Of a stretch of 60,026 nucleotides of DNA, positions 40,095 through 49,196 are shown piece after piece (positions within the stretch are counted from its first letter, which is position 1; each line of letters starts with the position of its first letter). Location of the stretch: assembly GCA_018268835.1 (NCBI GenBank), contig JAFDVU010000017.1, positions 1 to 60,026 on the forward strand. Direction: 5' to 3'. The stretch comes from Acidobacteriota bacterium (GTDB lineage Bacteria > Acidobacteriota > Terriglobia > Bryobacterales > Bryobacteraceae). The notes beneath the pieces are model-generated. The model did not search any database and had not been told where the DNA came from. It worked only from the letters and a program-made list of their open reading frames with translations. The translations under genes were made by a program, and so were the position numbers.

Positions 40095-42200
40095 ATGGCA
40101 GGACACGTTTACCGCTCGGGCCCGTTCGTATTGGACGCCACGTCCAGGACGTTACATCGCGACGGTGAACTACTGCCCGCTACCCCGAAAGTCTTCGAGG
40201 CTCTGCTTCTGCTGCTCGAACGCGGCAATCGGGCCGTGACCCGCGAAGAACTTGCGTCCAGGCTCTGGCCCGGGCAGATGGCAACGGAAGCGAACCTGAA
40301 CCAGCACGTTTCCATGCTGCGCCGTCTGCTGAGCAACGGGCACGAGGGCGAGCGCTGCCTGGTGACCCTGCCCGGACGGGGCTACCAGTGGGTGCTGCCG
40401 GTGGAGGTCGAGCGGGAGGAGCGCGCAACGTTCGTACCGGCTCCGGTTTCCACGGCGCCTTCGTCCCGGTACCGGTGGATCTGGCTGACTGCGGGCCTGG
40501 GGGCACTGGCGATCGGCTCCGCCGCGCTTGCATTCCACCCTTGGAAATCGCCGGAACGGACCGGGCGAGTGGCGACCGTGGAAAAACTCGCGCTCACCCG
40601 GCTGCCCGGAAGCGCATATCAGCCGGCTCTGTCCCGGGACGGTTCGAAGGTGGCGTTCGTGTGGGATCAGGAGGGCCGGCACGAGCCGGGTGTTTTCGTC
40701 AAAGGTCCCGAAGACGACGAACCGCGCCCGGTCAGCAGGGGCGAATTCGAACACAGCAGCCCGGCGTGGTCGCCCGGCGGCCGCGAATTGGCCTACCTGC
40801 GGTATGAGACCAGCGCGATCCGGGTGGTGGTCCATCCGGAACGGGGTGGGGAGTCACACGCCATCGCGGCTCTGTATCAAAGCCGGTACGGTCTGGACTG
40901 CCGTCATCTGGATTGGTCGCCGGACGGAACGACCCTGGCGGTAGACGACAAGCTCGATCCGACGGAATCTTTCGGCATCTTCCTGATCGATGTCCGCTCC
41001 GGGATCAGGACCCGGCTGACCCAGCCAAGCGAGATCATCGGCGATGTGGATCCGCGCTTTTCGCCCGACGGCTCGCGGGTCTCGTTCGTCCGAATGACCG
41101 ACCGTTTCAAGATGGAATTGGTGACTGTGGATCTCAAGGACCGCCAACTGAGGTGGTGGACCCATGACGGACAGACGATCAGCGGCCACGACTGGTCGCC
41201 GGACGGGAGCCAGATCTATTTCGCCTCGAATCGTACTGGGGAATTTCGCGTGTGGCGAGTGGGGCTAAACGGTGCGGCGGCCGTGCCCACGGGTATCTCC
41301 AGCGCCAACCCGGTCCAGTTGTCGGCATCCCGCTCGGGCTCGAAACTGGTCTACTCCGACGTGCTGGACGATTTGAATATCTGGAGACTGGATCTGACGC
41401 GAAACGGCAAGGATGGCGACGGCTGGTCGAGGGTCGTGTCTTCGACGGCGGAAGACTCGCTGCCGCAAGTCAGCCCGGACGGCAGTCGCTTGTGTTACCG
41501 CTCCGACCGGTCCGACGACGGGCAACTTTGGGTGAGCGACATCGATGGCGGGCATGCCAGTCAGATCACGCGTGAACCGCTCCGGCCCGTCGCCGGAAGA
41601 TGGTCGCCGGACAGCCGCAGCCTGGTCTTCAACGACGCTGCCGACCGCCGGATGTACCGAGTGGACCGCGATGGAGGGCCGGCGCGGTTGCTCGGCGGCA
41701 CAGGTGCGCATCCCATGTTCAGCGCCGACGGCCGGGCCATTTATTTCAATGACCGGGGCATCCAACAGATGGACTCGGATGGAGGCCATGTCCGGCCCTT
41801 GCTCGAATTCGGTGCGGTTCATCAGAAGCTGCTTTCTCCGGATGGGCGTTACCTCTACTTCACGGGCGAGCGCACCGGCACGGTGATCTGGCGGTATGAA
41901 CTTGCGGGCGGGAAGGTCACGGAGGTTCTGAACGATCTGCTTTCGGGTTACTGGGGAGCGTGGGTGGCAGGCCGTAGGGGGATTTATTATTTGGGCGCCG
42001 ACAGGGAGCATCCCGGGGGCGCGGCGATTTACCTGTTGCCCGAGGGTAGCGGAACGGCGGTACGGAAGGCGCGCTTCCCGGGACCGCTCCCGCCCATCGG
42101 CACGACGATGTGGTCGCTCACGCCGGATGAGCGCTACCTGTATTGCGTCAGGGTGGACCGCTCGCACAGCGACCTGAGCCTGGTCGAGGGGCTTCGGTGA
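40095..42200 (+). CDS. ToxR-like one-component regulator: winged helix, TM segment, TolB-like WD40 propeller
   Basis: This 701-residue protein has an N-terminal OmpR/PhoB-type DNA-binding winged helix (about residues 5-103; EANLNQHVSMLRRLLSN is the recognition-helix region and LVTLPGRGYQW the wing). One TM helix follows (about 125-150, WIWLTAGLGALAIGSAAL). The remainder is a PD40/TolB-like beta-propeller (repeats of the form FSPDGSRVSFVR, WSPDGSQIYFASNR, VSPDGSRLCYRSDR) predicted to be periplasmic. There is no receiver domain, so it is a one-component membrane regulator of the CadC/ToxR plan. ATG 40095 is preferred over a TTG six bases upstream. Likely targets are itself and the divergent receptor gene. 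Confidence 0.87.
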   Translation: MAGHVYRSGPFVLDATSRTLHRDGELLPATPKVFEALLLLLERGNRAVTREELASRLWPGQMATEANLNQHVSMLRRLLSNGHEGERCLVTLPGRGYQWVLPVEVEREERATFVPAPVSTAPSSRYRWIWLTAGLGALAIGSAALAFHPWKSPERTGRVATVEKLALTRLPGSAYQPALSRDGSKVAFVWDQEGRHEPGVFVKGPEDDEPRPVSRGEFEHSSPAWSPGGRELAYLRYETSAIRVVVHPERGGESHAIAALYQSRYGLDCRHLDWSPDGTTLAVDDKLDPTESFGIFLIDVRSGIRTRLTQPSEIIGDVDPRFSPDGSRVSFVRMTDRFKMELVTVDLKDRQLRWWTHDGQTISGHDWSPDGSQIYFASNRTGEFRVWRVGLNGAAAVPTGISSANPVQLSASRSGSKLVYSDVLDDLNIWRLDLTRNGKDGDGWSRVVSSTAEDSLPQVSPDGSRLCYRSDRSDDGQLWVSDIDGGHASQITREPLRPVAGRWSPDSRSLVFNDAADRRMYRVDRDGGPARLLGGTGAHPMFSADGRAIYFNDRGIQQMDSDGGHVRPLLEFGAVHQKLLSPDGRYLYFTGERTGTVIWRYELAGGKVTEVLNDLLSGYWGAWVAGRRGIYYLGADREHPGGAAIYLLPEGSGTAVRKARFPGPLPPIGTTMWSLTPDERYLYCVRVDRSHSDLSLVEGLR

Positions 42201-42256
42201 GGGCGCGAGTGCCAACCGGCATGAATTCGTGTATCATCGGGCGATAAGGTACATAT

Positions 42257-42277
42257 CACCCCTTTGTGTCCGGGGTG
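42257..42277 (+). repeat. Leader hairpin before the TPR gene
   Basis: CACCCC (42257-42262) and GGGGTG (42272-42277) form a six-base stem with a nine-base loop in the 100-base gap before the TPR protein gene. There is no T-run. It may be a leader structure; a weak site only. Confidence 0.3.
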
Positions 42278-42300
42278 GCTGGTGCTCTGAGAAGTACCAA

Positions 42301-45300
42301 ATGAGCCGGTCGCTTTCCGTGGTTCTTCTTTTGCCATGGCTCGCCCCCGTCGCGCTGGCGCAGTCACTGTTGGTACCCGGGACGGCGGGTTCCACACCCG
42401 AGGTGCGCTTCGAAACGCCGTCCGGGAGCAGGCCCGGGGAAGTTCAACCCGCCGTGCTCGAGCCTGGGGTTACGGTGCTGATCGACTCCCCGGCGCTGGA
42501 TTCGAAAGGCCTCACTAATTCGTTGAGTAAGTTGCTGACCGCGGGAAGTAAGGGCGGTCTGCAATTGGTGGCGCTGATGCCATCCGGCGAAACCCGTAGA
42601 GCGCATGCCGCGACGCGGGTTCAGTTGACTGCCGCGGTCAGAAGCATGGCGGCGGCAGCCGGACCGGACGCCACGCCGGCGGTGTTCGATGCCTTTTTGC
42701 AGGGGCTGCGCACGCTCTCCTCGGAGTCCTGGAAACAGGTCATCTACCTGGGCGCGGAACCCGCGGCTGCGCCGCAGGCGCGCGACTATGCTTACGCGCT
42801 GCTGCTGCGCGCGATCGGCGCGGGTCACATCCTTCTGTTTCACGCTGACCCGATGAGCGCGGAAGTTCCGGCATGGGCCGAAACGTTGCGCGCCGCCGGG
42901 GGCGGCATCTCGGTGGAGGGGCCGGACCAACTGGCGGTTCCGGCGGATGCCGCGTGGTTCGAAGCCAGGCTGCCTGAGTGGGGACCGCGCGACGGTTTCC
43001 GCGTGCTGCCCCTGAAAATGCAGGTGGGAGGTGCTGAAACGCGCAGTGTGCCGTGGATCTACGGCGCTCCCGGCGCGAGCCTACCCGGCGTGCCGGCGTA
43101 TGCGGACTTCCTGGCACGGCGCGCCGCGGCGGCGAAGAGCGCGGGCGGCGCGAATGAAGTCGCGGCACTGCTGGCGATCAACCCAAGCGATCTCGACACC
43201 CTCAAACTGGCCGCTGACGCAGCGGATCGCGCGCACGATACGGCCGCCATCATCCGCTACGGTAACCGGCTGGTGGAGCTGGACCCGGGAAACGGGGCCA
43301 ACTGGGCGCGGCTGGGGCTCGCCTACTGGAAATCGAGGGACGGGGAGAACGCCGAGCGGTGTCTGCTACGCGCGCGGAAGGAGAGCGCCGATCCGCCGCA
43401 GTCGGCTGCCATTCTGGGAGATATCCGCGCGGCGAAGCGGGATTTCGCGAGCGCGGCGCAGGACTACCGGGAGGCAGTGACGCGCGAAGTGGATCGCGTG
43501 GAGTTGTGGCTCAAACTCGCCGATGCCGAACAGAGACGGGGCCGTAAGACGGAGATGGCGCAGGCTTTGGAAGAGGCGCTCAAACGCCAACCCGACCTGT
43601 GGCCGCGACGCACGCTCATCATGGACTCTTACCTGGAAGCCGGCGACACCGCCGCCGCAAAACGGCACCTGGCCTCGGGGATGCCGCTGCTGCCCGCCGA
43701 TGCGCCGCTGGTGATCCGGTTCGCCGGTTACGCGGAGCGGCTGGAAATGCCTGCGGACGCCGCGACGCTGTGGGTGCGCGCGATAGAGGTGGAACCGGCG
43801 AATGAACTGGCGCACTATTCGCTGGCGCGCCTGTACGCGGCCTCGCGGAATTGGGACAAGGCGCTGGCGGCGGCGGAGCGCGGGGTGGAAGCGGCGCCTC
43901 AATCGGCCCGCATCGCCGGCGTGCAGGCCGATGCGCTGGTGACGCTGGGCCGCATCGAGGATGCCCGCCGGGCGTTGAAGTCCACGTTTCCGCGGATGAA
44001 GGACGCGGAATTGTTGCGGCGCGCGGCGGACCTGGAAGACCGTTATGGAGATGACGCGCCCACGTATTACCGGGCGCTGGTGGAGGCGCTGGGCAGCGGC
44101 GGCAACTCCGGCGACGGCTGGCGCGCGGCGGCCGAACGCGGCCTGCGGGTGTCGATCCGGGAGAGCGATGCGGCAACCTGCCGGTGGTTCGCGCAACTGC
44201 TGAAGACCAGCGGCTGCGCGGCGGATGTGCCTGCGGCGGATGAGGCAACCATCGTGCTGCCCGGTGGATACCGCGCGGCGCTGTTCATGGCCCACGGCCC
44301 GGAGGAGAGTTCAGCCGATGCCTTTCTGGCGGACTACAGCCGTACGCTGAATGTCAACGCGCCGGGGCGGAGGAAGGGCGCGGCGGTGGATGCGTACCGC
44401 AACCGGCAGACGGAATATTTCCACCTGCTGGCCGATTTGGAGGCCATGGGCAAGCGAGCCGCGGGAAAGACCACGGTGCGGCTCTCGCTGGAGAACAAGG
44501 CTACTTCGAAGCTCACGGAGCGGGTATTGGCGATGCTCGGGTGGCGGGTGCGGCGCGAGTCGGGCAAGGCGGTGGTGGAGCCCGCGGTCAAGGGCAAGCG
44601 GGCCCGGCATCAGGACCTGGCGTCGGCGCTGGCCATCGACCTGGTGGCGATGCAGGAGCAAGTGCAGAGCGGCGGCGAGTTCGTGCTGGAGATCGACGAT
44701 GAGCCGGTGGAGATCTTCCCGCCGGAGAAGACGTGGCAGGAGCAGTTCTACAAGGGCGAACACTACCCGGGCGGCTTTGCGGAGGCGCTGGTTCACAGGC
44801 CGGCCATGGCGGAACTGTACGCCGCGCTGTCCAACATGGAGCGGACGTCGGCCGCCCTGCTGGTGCAGTCGGTGGGGATCAAGCCGCTGGCGGAGAAGTA
44901 CGCCACGCTGCTCGGGCTGTATTCGTCATGCCTGGAAATTTCGGCGGGACGGGTGGAAGTGCCGGGGGGAAGCGCCGCCGCCGCGGTGTGGGCGTCGCTG
45001 GTGCGGGCGCAGCCGACCGATCCGCGGCGATTCCTGCGCGAGTTGCTGGATAAAGACGATGGGCGGCTGCTGCGCTTTTATTTCCTGCTCTCGCAGCTCG
45101 ACATGCGAAGGCAGCGCTTCTTCACGGCCAGCGCAAAACGCACGGCGGCATTTTACGAGGTGTTCCGCGATTCGGCTCAGGTGGAACAGAAGACCTCGCG
45201 GCAGATGGGATCGAGTTCGATCGAAGATCTGTTCCGGGAACTGCCGATCGATGCCGAAGGCCACCTGGAGTTTCCGGGTGCGCCGGAGGTGTGGATGGTG

Positions 45301-47223
45301 GCGAAGGGCAAATCGGGTTCGGTCGCGAGCACGGGGCGGCGTCTGCGCAAGCTATCGCGGGTCACGACTCCCGAGGTGGAAGACGAGATCCTGCTCCGGC
45401 TGATCCGCAACGAGTACAAAGACGACCGCATCCGTTTCGGCGCGTGGCAGAATCTGCTGGCGGTGATGAGAGTGGACGCGCACCACCGCGAGGGGCTGGA
45501 CGAGGAATCGGCGTTGATGCTGGCCGAGAAATTCTCTTCGGCCGCGAGCCTGTACGGTTACTTTGCGCGGCTGAGCGGGCTGGAGGCGAAACAGTATCGG
45601 GAGATCTTCACATTCGTGGAGAAGATGCGCGGGCTCGAATGGAAGCAGGCGAACGTGGCCGCAGGGCTGTTTCATTCGGTGTTGTACCTGCTGACCGCGG
45701 CGGAGAACGGGCGCCGGCTGGAACCGGCCCGGGCGGCATCGCTCGCGGGCGATTTTGTTTCCGCGATGAACCAGGCACAGACCAACGGCGATCGGGCGCG
45801 GGCCGCGCTGGACGGGCTGGCGGCGTATCTGAAGGCGGTGGGCGCGGACGCGAGCGCGCCCTCGCTGCGCGAGATCCTGGTGACGGTGCCGGCCGACAGC
45901 AGCTTCACCTTCGGAGACGCCACGTACCATCCGGGCGAAGACCTGCGGCGGAGTTACGATCGCATCCTGCAGGTGCAGAACGTTCCGCGGCTGGACGAGT
46001 TGCTGCGGCTCCACGGGGCGCTGTTGGCACTCGCGTCCGGCAAAGGGGATGCGCGCGCGGCCGCGGCGGCGGTGATCGGAGCCTGCAAGGGCATGGGCGA
46101 CGTCGAGGTCCCGCGCGGGTTGAAGCTGCGCGCGGCGCAAGCCTCCCTGCTGGCCTCCAGCCAGCCGGCGCGGTTCGCCGCTCTCAACCTCCGGTTGCAG
46201 AAGGAAGCCGCGCGCAAGAAACTCCCCGCGGACATCGGCAAGGCGGCCGCCGAGTACTGGGAGGCATTGTCGTTCCGCACGGTGGTTGCGCTGGCGGGGC
46301 AGGTTTACGCGGCCAACTTGCGTGCCGACGACCTGCTGGTGAGCGAGGACGCGCTGTTTTTGCGCAAGCACGAGTTCGTGGAAGTAACGCCGGGGCGGTT
46401 GGATTATTTCCCCGGAGGCCGCCTGCAGGTTTCGAGCGAGGGCGCGGGCAGCATGGCGATGGGCGGCTTCGACGGGGTCGCGGCGATCGCCGGGGGAGTT
46501 GGCGCGGGGAGCCTGCGCAACCTGGATGCGAACTCGAACGCCGTCGCCGCGGCACTGCTCGGCAGTGTCCGCACCACCAACTGGGCGCTGCTTTCGACGC
46601 GGACCCTGCGCGCCGTCGCGGTACGGATTCACGCGGCGGAGGACTGGCTGGTAAACAGCGCGGACGACGCGGCCCTGTACAACGCGGTGGCGGTCTCCAC
46701 TTACGGGCTGCTATCCCTGAACCGGCGCGCCCGCCTGCTGGCCGGGCTGAAGCATCACGACTGGGACTCCGTTTGGGGCACGCTGAGTCTCTCCGACCGG
46801 TATTTTCTGGCGGCGCGGATGCGCGAGGCGGCGCCTCACACCGGGAAGGCCACGCCCGCGATTGGCGAGTACGTGGCCGGGGCGGAGATGGCGGAGGGCG
46901 CGGAAGCGCTAGGTCCGGCGCTGCCGACGTTGAGGCGGTACCCGGTTCCGGCGCTGAGCGAGTTGCCTCCTTACGAGGACACCGTGGCGGACCCTTTCCC
47001 CGAGTACCTGGCCGAGCGAGTGGCCGAATTCAAGCTGTATCTGGGGTTCCTGTTCGCCTGCCAGGGTATTGAGGCGCAGGGGATGCCGGCGCTGGCGGAG
47101 AGCGCGGCGCGGAGCGTACTTGGCGATGTGCAGATGAGCGATTTCCGGGATTGGGCGTCGGTGATGGATGCCTACGCGGGTTTCGACGGGAGTCGTCTGC
47201 GGGAAGCGGTGGGAACCAAATGA
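42301..47223 (+). CDS. Very large secreted TPR-repeat protein
   Basis: This 1640-residue protein has a signal peptide (MSRSLSVVLLLPWLAPVALAQ). The ATG at 42301 is chosen for that and a GAGAAG eight bases upstream; the frame is open another 24 codons upstream without signal-like character. Residues about 40-260 resemble a von Willebrand-like or Rossmann-like region (SWKQVIYLGAEPAA). Residues about 315-590 are tetratricopeptide repeats, for example NWARLGLAYWKSRDGENAE and ELAHYSLARLYAASRNWDK. The remaining thousand residues are alpha-helical with no family I recognise. Its stop overlaps the start of the VWFA gene (ATGA), so the two are translationally coupled and may form one extracytoplasmic complex. 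Confidence 0.75.
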   Translation: MSRSLSVVLLLPWLAPVALAQSLLVPGTAGSTPEVRFETPSGSRPGEVQPAVLEPGVTVLIDSPALDSKGLTNSLSKLLTAGSKGGLQLVALMPSGETRRAHAATRVQLTAAVRSMAAAAGPDATPAVFDAFLQGLRTLSSESWKQVIYLGAEPAAAPQARDYAYALLLRAIGAGHILLFHADPMSAEVPAWAETLRAAGGGISVEGPDQLAVPADAAWFEARLPEWGPRDGFRVLPLKMQVGGAETRSVPWIYGAPGASLPGVPAYADFLARRAAAAKSAGGANEVAALLAINPSDLDTLKLAADAADRAHDTAAIIRYGNRLVELDPGNGANWARLGLAYWKSRDGENAERCLLRARKESADPPQSAAILGDIRAAKRDFASAAQDYREAVTREVDRVELWLKLADAEQRRGRKTEMAQALEEALKRQPDLWPRRTLIMDSYLEAGDTAAAKRHLASGMPLLPADAPLVIRFAGYAERLEMPADAATLWVRAIEVEPANELAHYSLARLYAASRNWDKALAAAERGVEAAPQSARIAGVQADALVTLGRIEDARRALKSTFPRMKDAELLRRAADLEDRYGDDAPTYYRALVEALGSGGNSGDGWRAAAERGLRVSIRESDAATCRWFAQLLKTSGCAADVPAADEATIVLPGGYRAALFMAHGPEESSADAFLADYSRTLNVNAPGRRKGAAVDAYRNRQTEYFHLLADLEAMGKRAAGKTTVRLSLENKATSKLTERVLAMLGWRVRRESGKAVVEPAVKGKRARHQDLASALAIDLVAMQEQVQSGGEFVLEIDDEPVEIFPPEKTWQEQFYKGEHYPGGFAEALVHRPAMAELYAALSNMERTSAALLVQSVGIKPLAEKYATLLGLYSSCLEISAGRVEVPGGSAAAAVWASLVRAQPTDPRRFLRELLDKDDGRLLRFYFLLSQLDMRRQRFFTASAKRTAAFYEVFRDSAQVEQKTSRQMGSSSIEDLFRELPIDAEGHLEFPGAPEVWMVAKGKSGSVASTGRRLRKLSRVTTPEVEDEILLRLIRNEYKDDRIRFGAWQNLLAVMRVDAHHREGLDEESALMLAEKFSSAASLYGYFARLSGLEAKQYREIFTFVEKMRGLEWKQANVAAGLFHSVLYLLTAAENGRRLEPARAASLAGDFVSAMNQAQTNGDRARAALDGLAAYLKAVGADASAPSLREILVTVPADSSFTFGDATYHPGEDLRRSYDRILQVQNVPRLDELLRLHGALLALASGKGDARAAAAAVIGACKGMGDVEVPRGLKLRAAQASLLASSQPARFAALNLRLQKEAARKKLPADIGKAAAEYWEALSFRTVVALAGQVYAANLRADDLLVSEDALFLRKHEFVEVTPGRLDYFPGGRLQVSSEGAGSMAMGGFDGVAAIAGGVGAGSLRNLDANSNAVAAALLGSVRTTNWALLSTRTLRAVAVRIHAAEDWLVNSADDAALYNAVAVSTYGLLSLNRRARLLAGLKHHDWDSVWGTLSLSDRYFLAARMREAAPHTGKATPAIGEYVAGAEMAEGAEALGPALPTLRRYPVPALSELPPYEDTVADPFPEYLAERVAEFKLYLGFLFACQGIEAQGMPALAESAARSVLGDVQMSDFRDWASVMDAYAGFDGSRLREAVGTK

Positions 47224-48083
47224 TCCGGGCGAGCGTAATTGCGCTGCTGGCGGCGGCGATGGCAGCGGGACAACCGCAGGTGCCGACATTCCGCGTGGAG
47301 ACGCGGGTGGTACAGGCGTTCGCGAGCGTATTCGACCGGCGGGGCAATCCGATTCCCAACCTTTCGCGCGAGCGGTTCCGCGTGCTGGATGCGGGACGGG
47401 AGGCGAAGCTGCTGGATTTCGAAGGCGTGAACGATCCGCTGTCGTGCGCGCTGCTGTTGGACGTCACCGGGAGCATGCAGGACGTGCTGCCGGCGCTCAA
47501 GGCGTCGGTGATGCGATTCATCGACGACATGCCGGAGGGTGGGTCGGTCGCGGTGTACACCTTCAATACCAATCTGCGGGAGAAGCAGGGCTTCACGACG
47601 GACTGCAAGGCGGCCAAGCAGGCGGTGATGCGGGCGACCTCGGGTGGGGCCACGGCTCTGTTCGACTCGGTGTCGAAGGTGTCGCACGACCTGGAGCAGC
47701 GCAAGGGCAAGAAGGCGCTGGTGGTGTTCACGGACGGGGACGACAACGCGAGCGCGCTTTCCGCGGAGTCCGCGTCGCGGCGGGCGCGCCGGGATGGCGT
47801 GCCGCTGTATGTGATCGCGCAAGGGCAGGCGTTGAAGCAGGCCAGGCTGATCAAGGTGCTGGAGGAACTGGCGGCGGACACGGGTGGAATTCCGTTCCGG
47901 CTGTACAAGCCGGAAAAGATGGACGAGATTTTCGCCGAGATCAGCCGGAATCTGCAGCACACCTACATGCTGGCGTGGAAACTGCCGGAGGATGCGGGGT
48001 CGGTGTGGCGCCCGATACGGATATCGGTGGAGGGAGCCGAGGGGGCGGTGATCCGGACGCGGCAGGGGTACTGGCCGGATTAG
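47220..48083 (+). CDS. Secreted VWFA-domain protein of the acidobacterial type
   Basis: This 287-residue protein has a short signal (MIRASVIALLAAAMAAG) and one von Willebrand A domain. The metal-ion-dependent adhesion site is DVTGSM with Asp81, Thr83 and Ser85 (a DxTxS variant). VVFTDGDDNASAL provides the later aspartate. The N-terminal FRVETRVVQAFASVFDRRGNP and RFRVLDAGREAKL are the typical lead-in of the VWFA-related Acidobacterial family. The start ATG shares bases with the TPR stop. A ligand-binding or complex-assembly role with the TPR partner is likely, but unproven. Confidence 0.87.
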   Translation: MIRASVIALLAAAMAAGQPQVPTFRVETRVVQAFASVFDRRGNPIPNLSRERFRVLDAGREAKLLDFEGVNDPLSCALLLDVTGSMQDVLPALKASVMRFIDDMPEGGSVAVYTFNTNLREKQGFTTDCKAAKQAVMRATSGGATALFDSVSKVSHDLEQRKGKKALVVFTDGDDNASALSAESASRRARRDGVPLYVIAQGQALKQARLIKVLEELAADTGGIPFRLYKPEKMDEIFAEISRNLQHTYMLAWKLPEDAGSVWRPIRISVEGAEGAVIRTRQGYWPD

Positions 48084-48212
48084 CGGGATCCGATCGGGTC
48101 CCGGCGTCTGCGGCGGCCACGGGGCTGGACGCCGTCATCGGTGTGCCGGCCCGGATCTTCGGCATCGAAAAGCAGCTACGGTCATGGAACGACAAACCTG
48201 TACCGGACGCTA

Positions 48213-48225
48213 GCGATATAATCGC
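48213..48225 (+). promoter_or_regulatory. TATAAT -10 box embedded in an inverted repeat
   Basis: GCGAT and ATCGC (48213-48217 and 48221-48225) flank ATA, and the consensus TATAAT at 48217-48222 lies across them. The start of the nucleotidyltransferase gene is at 48240, with CAGGG shortly before it. No good -35 is visible at 17 bases. The 156-base spacer upstream of it holds nothing else recognisable. Confidence 0.5.
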
Positions 48226-48239
48226 CAAAACAGGGTGGC

Positions 48240-49196
48240 ATGGCAAAAGTACCGCAGCAGGGGACCGTGGCTCCCGTCCAGGATCGCTTCAACACCGCGC
48301 TCGCCGCGCTGGTCGAAGACGTGAAGCGCGACCGCTCCATCCTCGCCGCGCTTCTGTGTGGCAGCCTTTCGCACGATGCGGTCTGGTCCAAGTCCGATAT
48401 CGACCTCGTGCTGGTGACGATCGACGACAAAAAGGCGGATCGCAACGGCATTTCCCTTTATGCCGACGGCATCAATGTCCATGCCAACCTCATGACGCGG
48501 GCCGAGTTTCGCAAGGCCGCGGAAGGTTCACTGCGCAACTCGTTCATCCATTCGCTGCTGGCCAAAGGACGCCTCCTCTACACCCACGACGAGACCATCG
48601 CCGCGCTCTGCCGGGGCTTGACGGCACTGGGTGAACGCGACACCCAACTACAGCTTCTGACCGCGGCGAGTCACGCCCTCCCCTGCTTATACAAAGCACG
48701 GAAGTGGATGATCACACGCGGCGATCTCGACTACACCGCGCTGTGGATTCTCTACGCCGCCAACGCGCTGGCCAGGATCGAAGTGCTCCGGGCCGGACTG
48801 CTGGCGGACCGCGAAGTGCTGCCGCAGGCCCTGAAACTGAATCCGCCGGTCTTCAAGGTCGTCTACTCGGACCTTCTGAAGTCCGGGGTCACCAGGCCGC
48901 GAATCGAAGCCGCGCTCTCTGCCATCGAAGAGTACCTGAGCCAGCGCGCACCGGCCCTGTTCGCGCCGGTTTTCGAGCACCTGACCGAGGTAGGCGAAGC
49001 TCGTTCGGCCACTGAGATCGAGGATCATTTTCGCCGCAATTTCGGTATAGAAGGAGTGACCCTTGCCTGTGAATACCTCTCCGATCAAGGGCTGATCGGG
49101 AAAGCGCCGCTCCCCGTCCGGCTGACCAAACGGAGCAACGTAACCGTAAACGAACTGGCTTTCTTCCTTGGAGCGAAGGTGGCCGATGCCTGGTAG
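48240..49196 (+). CDS. Nucleotidyltransferase-fold protein
   Basis: This 318-residue protein has an N-terminal nucleotidyltransferase (pol beta-like) domain. [22 protein letters not shown] holds the GS motif and the paired aspartates (DID) that bind metal, and a third acidic residue may lie in GINVHANLM. The C-terminal part (about 120-318) is helical, with a possible winged-helix segment at the end ([25 protein letters not shown]). Substrate could be an antibiotic, a tRNA or a protein; nothing here decides. It overlaps the uvrA start by 11 bases, so both are likely in one transcript driven from the TATAAT at 48217. Confidence 0.72.
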   Translation: MAKVPQQGTVAPVQDRFNTALAALVEDVKRDRSILAALLCGSLSHDAVWSKSDIDLVLVTIDDKKADRNGISLYADGINVHANLMTRAEFRKAAEGSLRNSFIHSLLAKGRLLYTHDETIAALCRGLTALGERDTQLQLLTAASHALPCLYKARKWMITRGDLDYTALWILYAANALARIEVLRAGLLADREVLPQALKLNPPVFKVVYSDLLKSGVTRPRIEAALSAIEEYLSQRAPALFAPVFEHLTEVGEARSATEIEDHFRRNFGIEGVTLACEYLSDQGLIGKAPLPVRLTKRSNVTVNELAFFLGAKVADAW

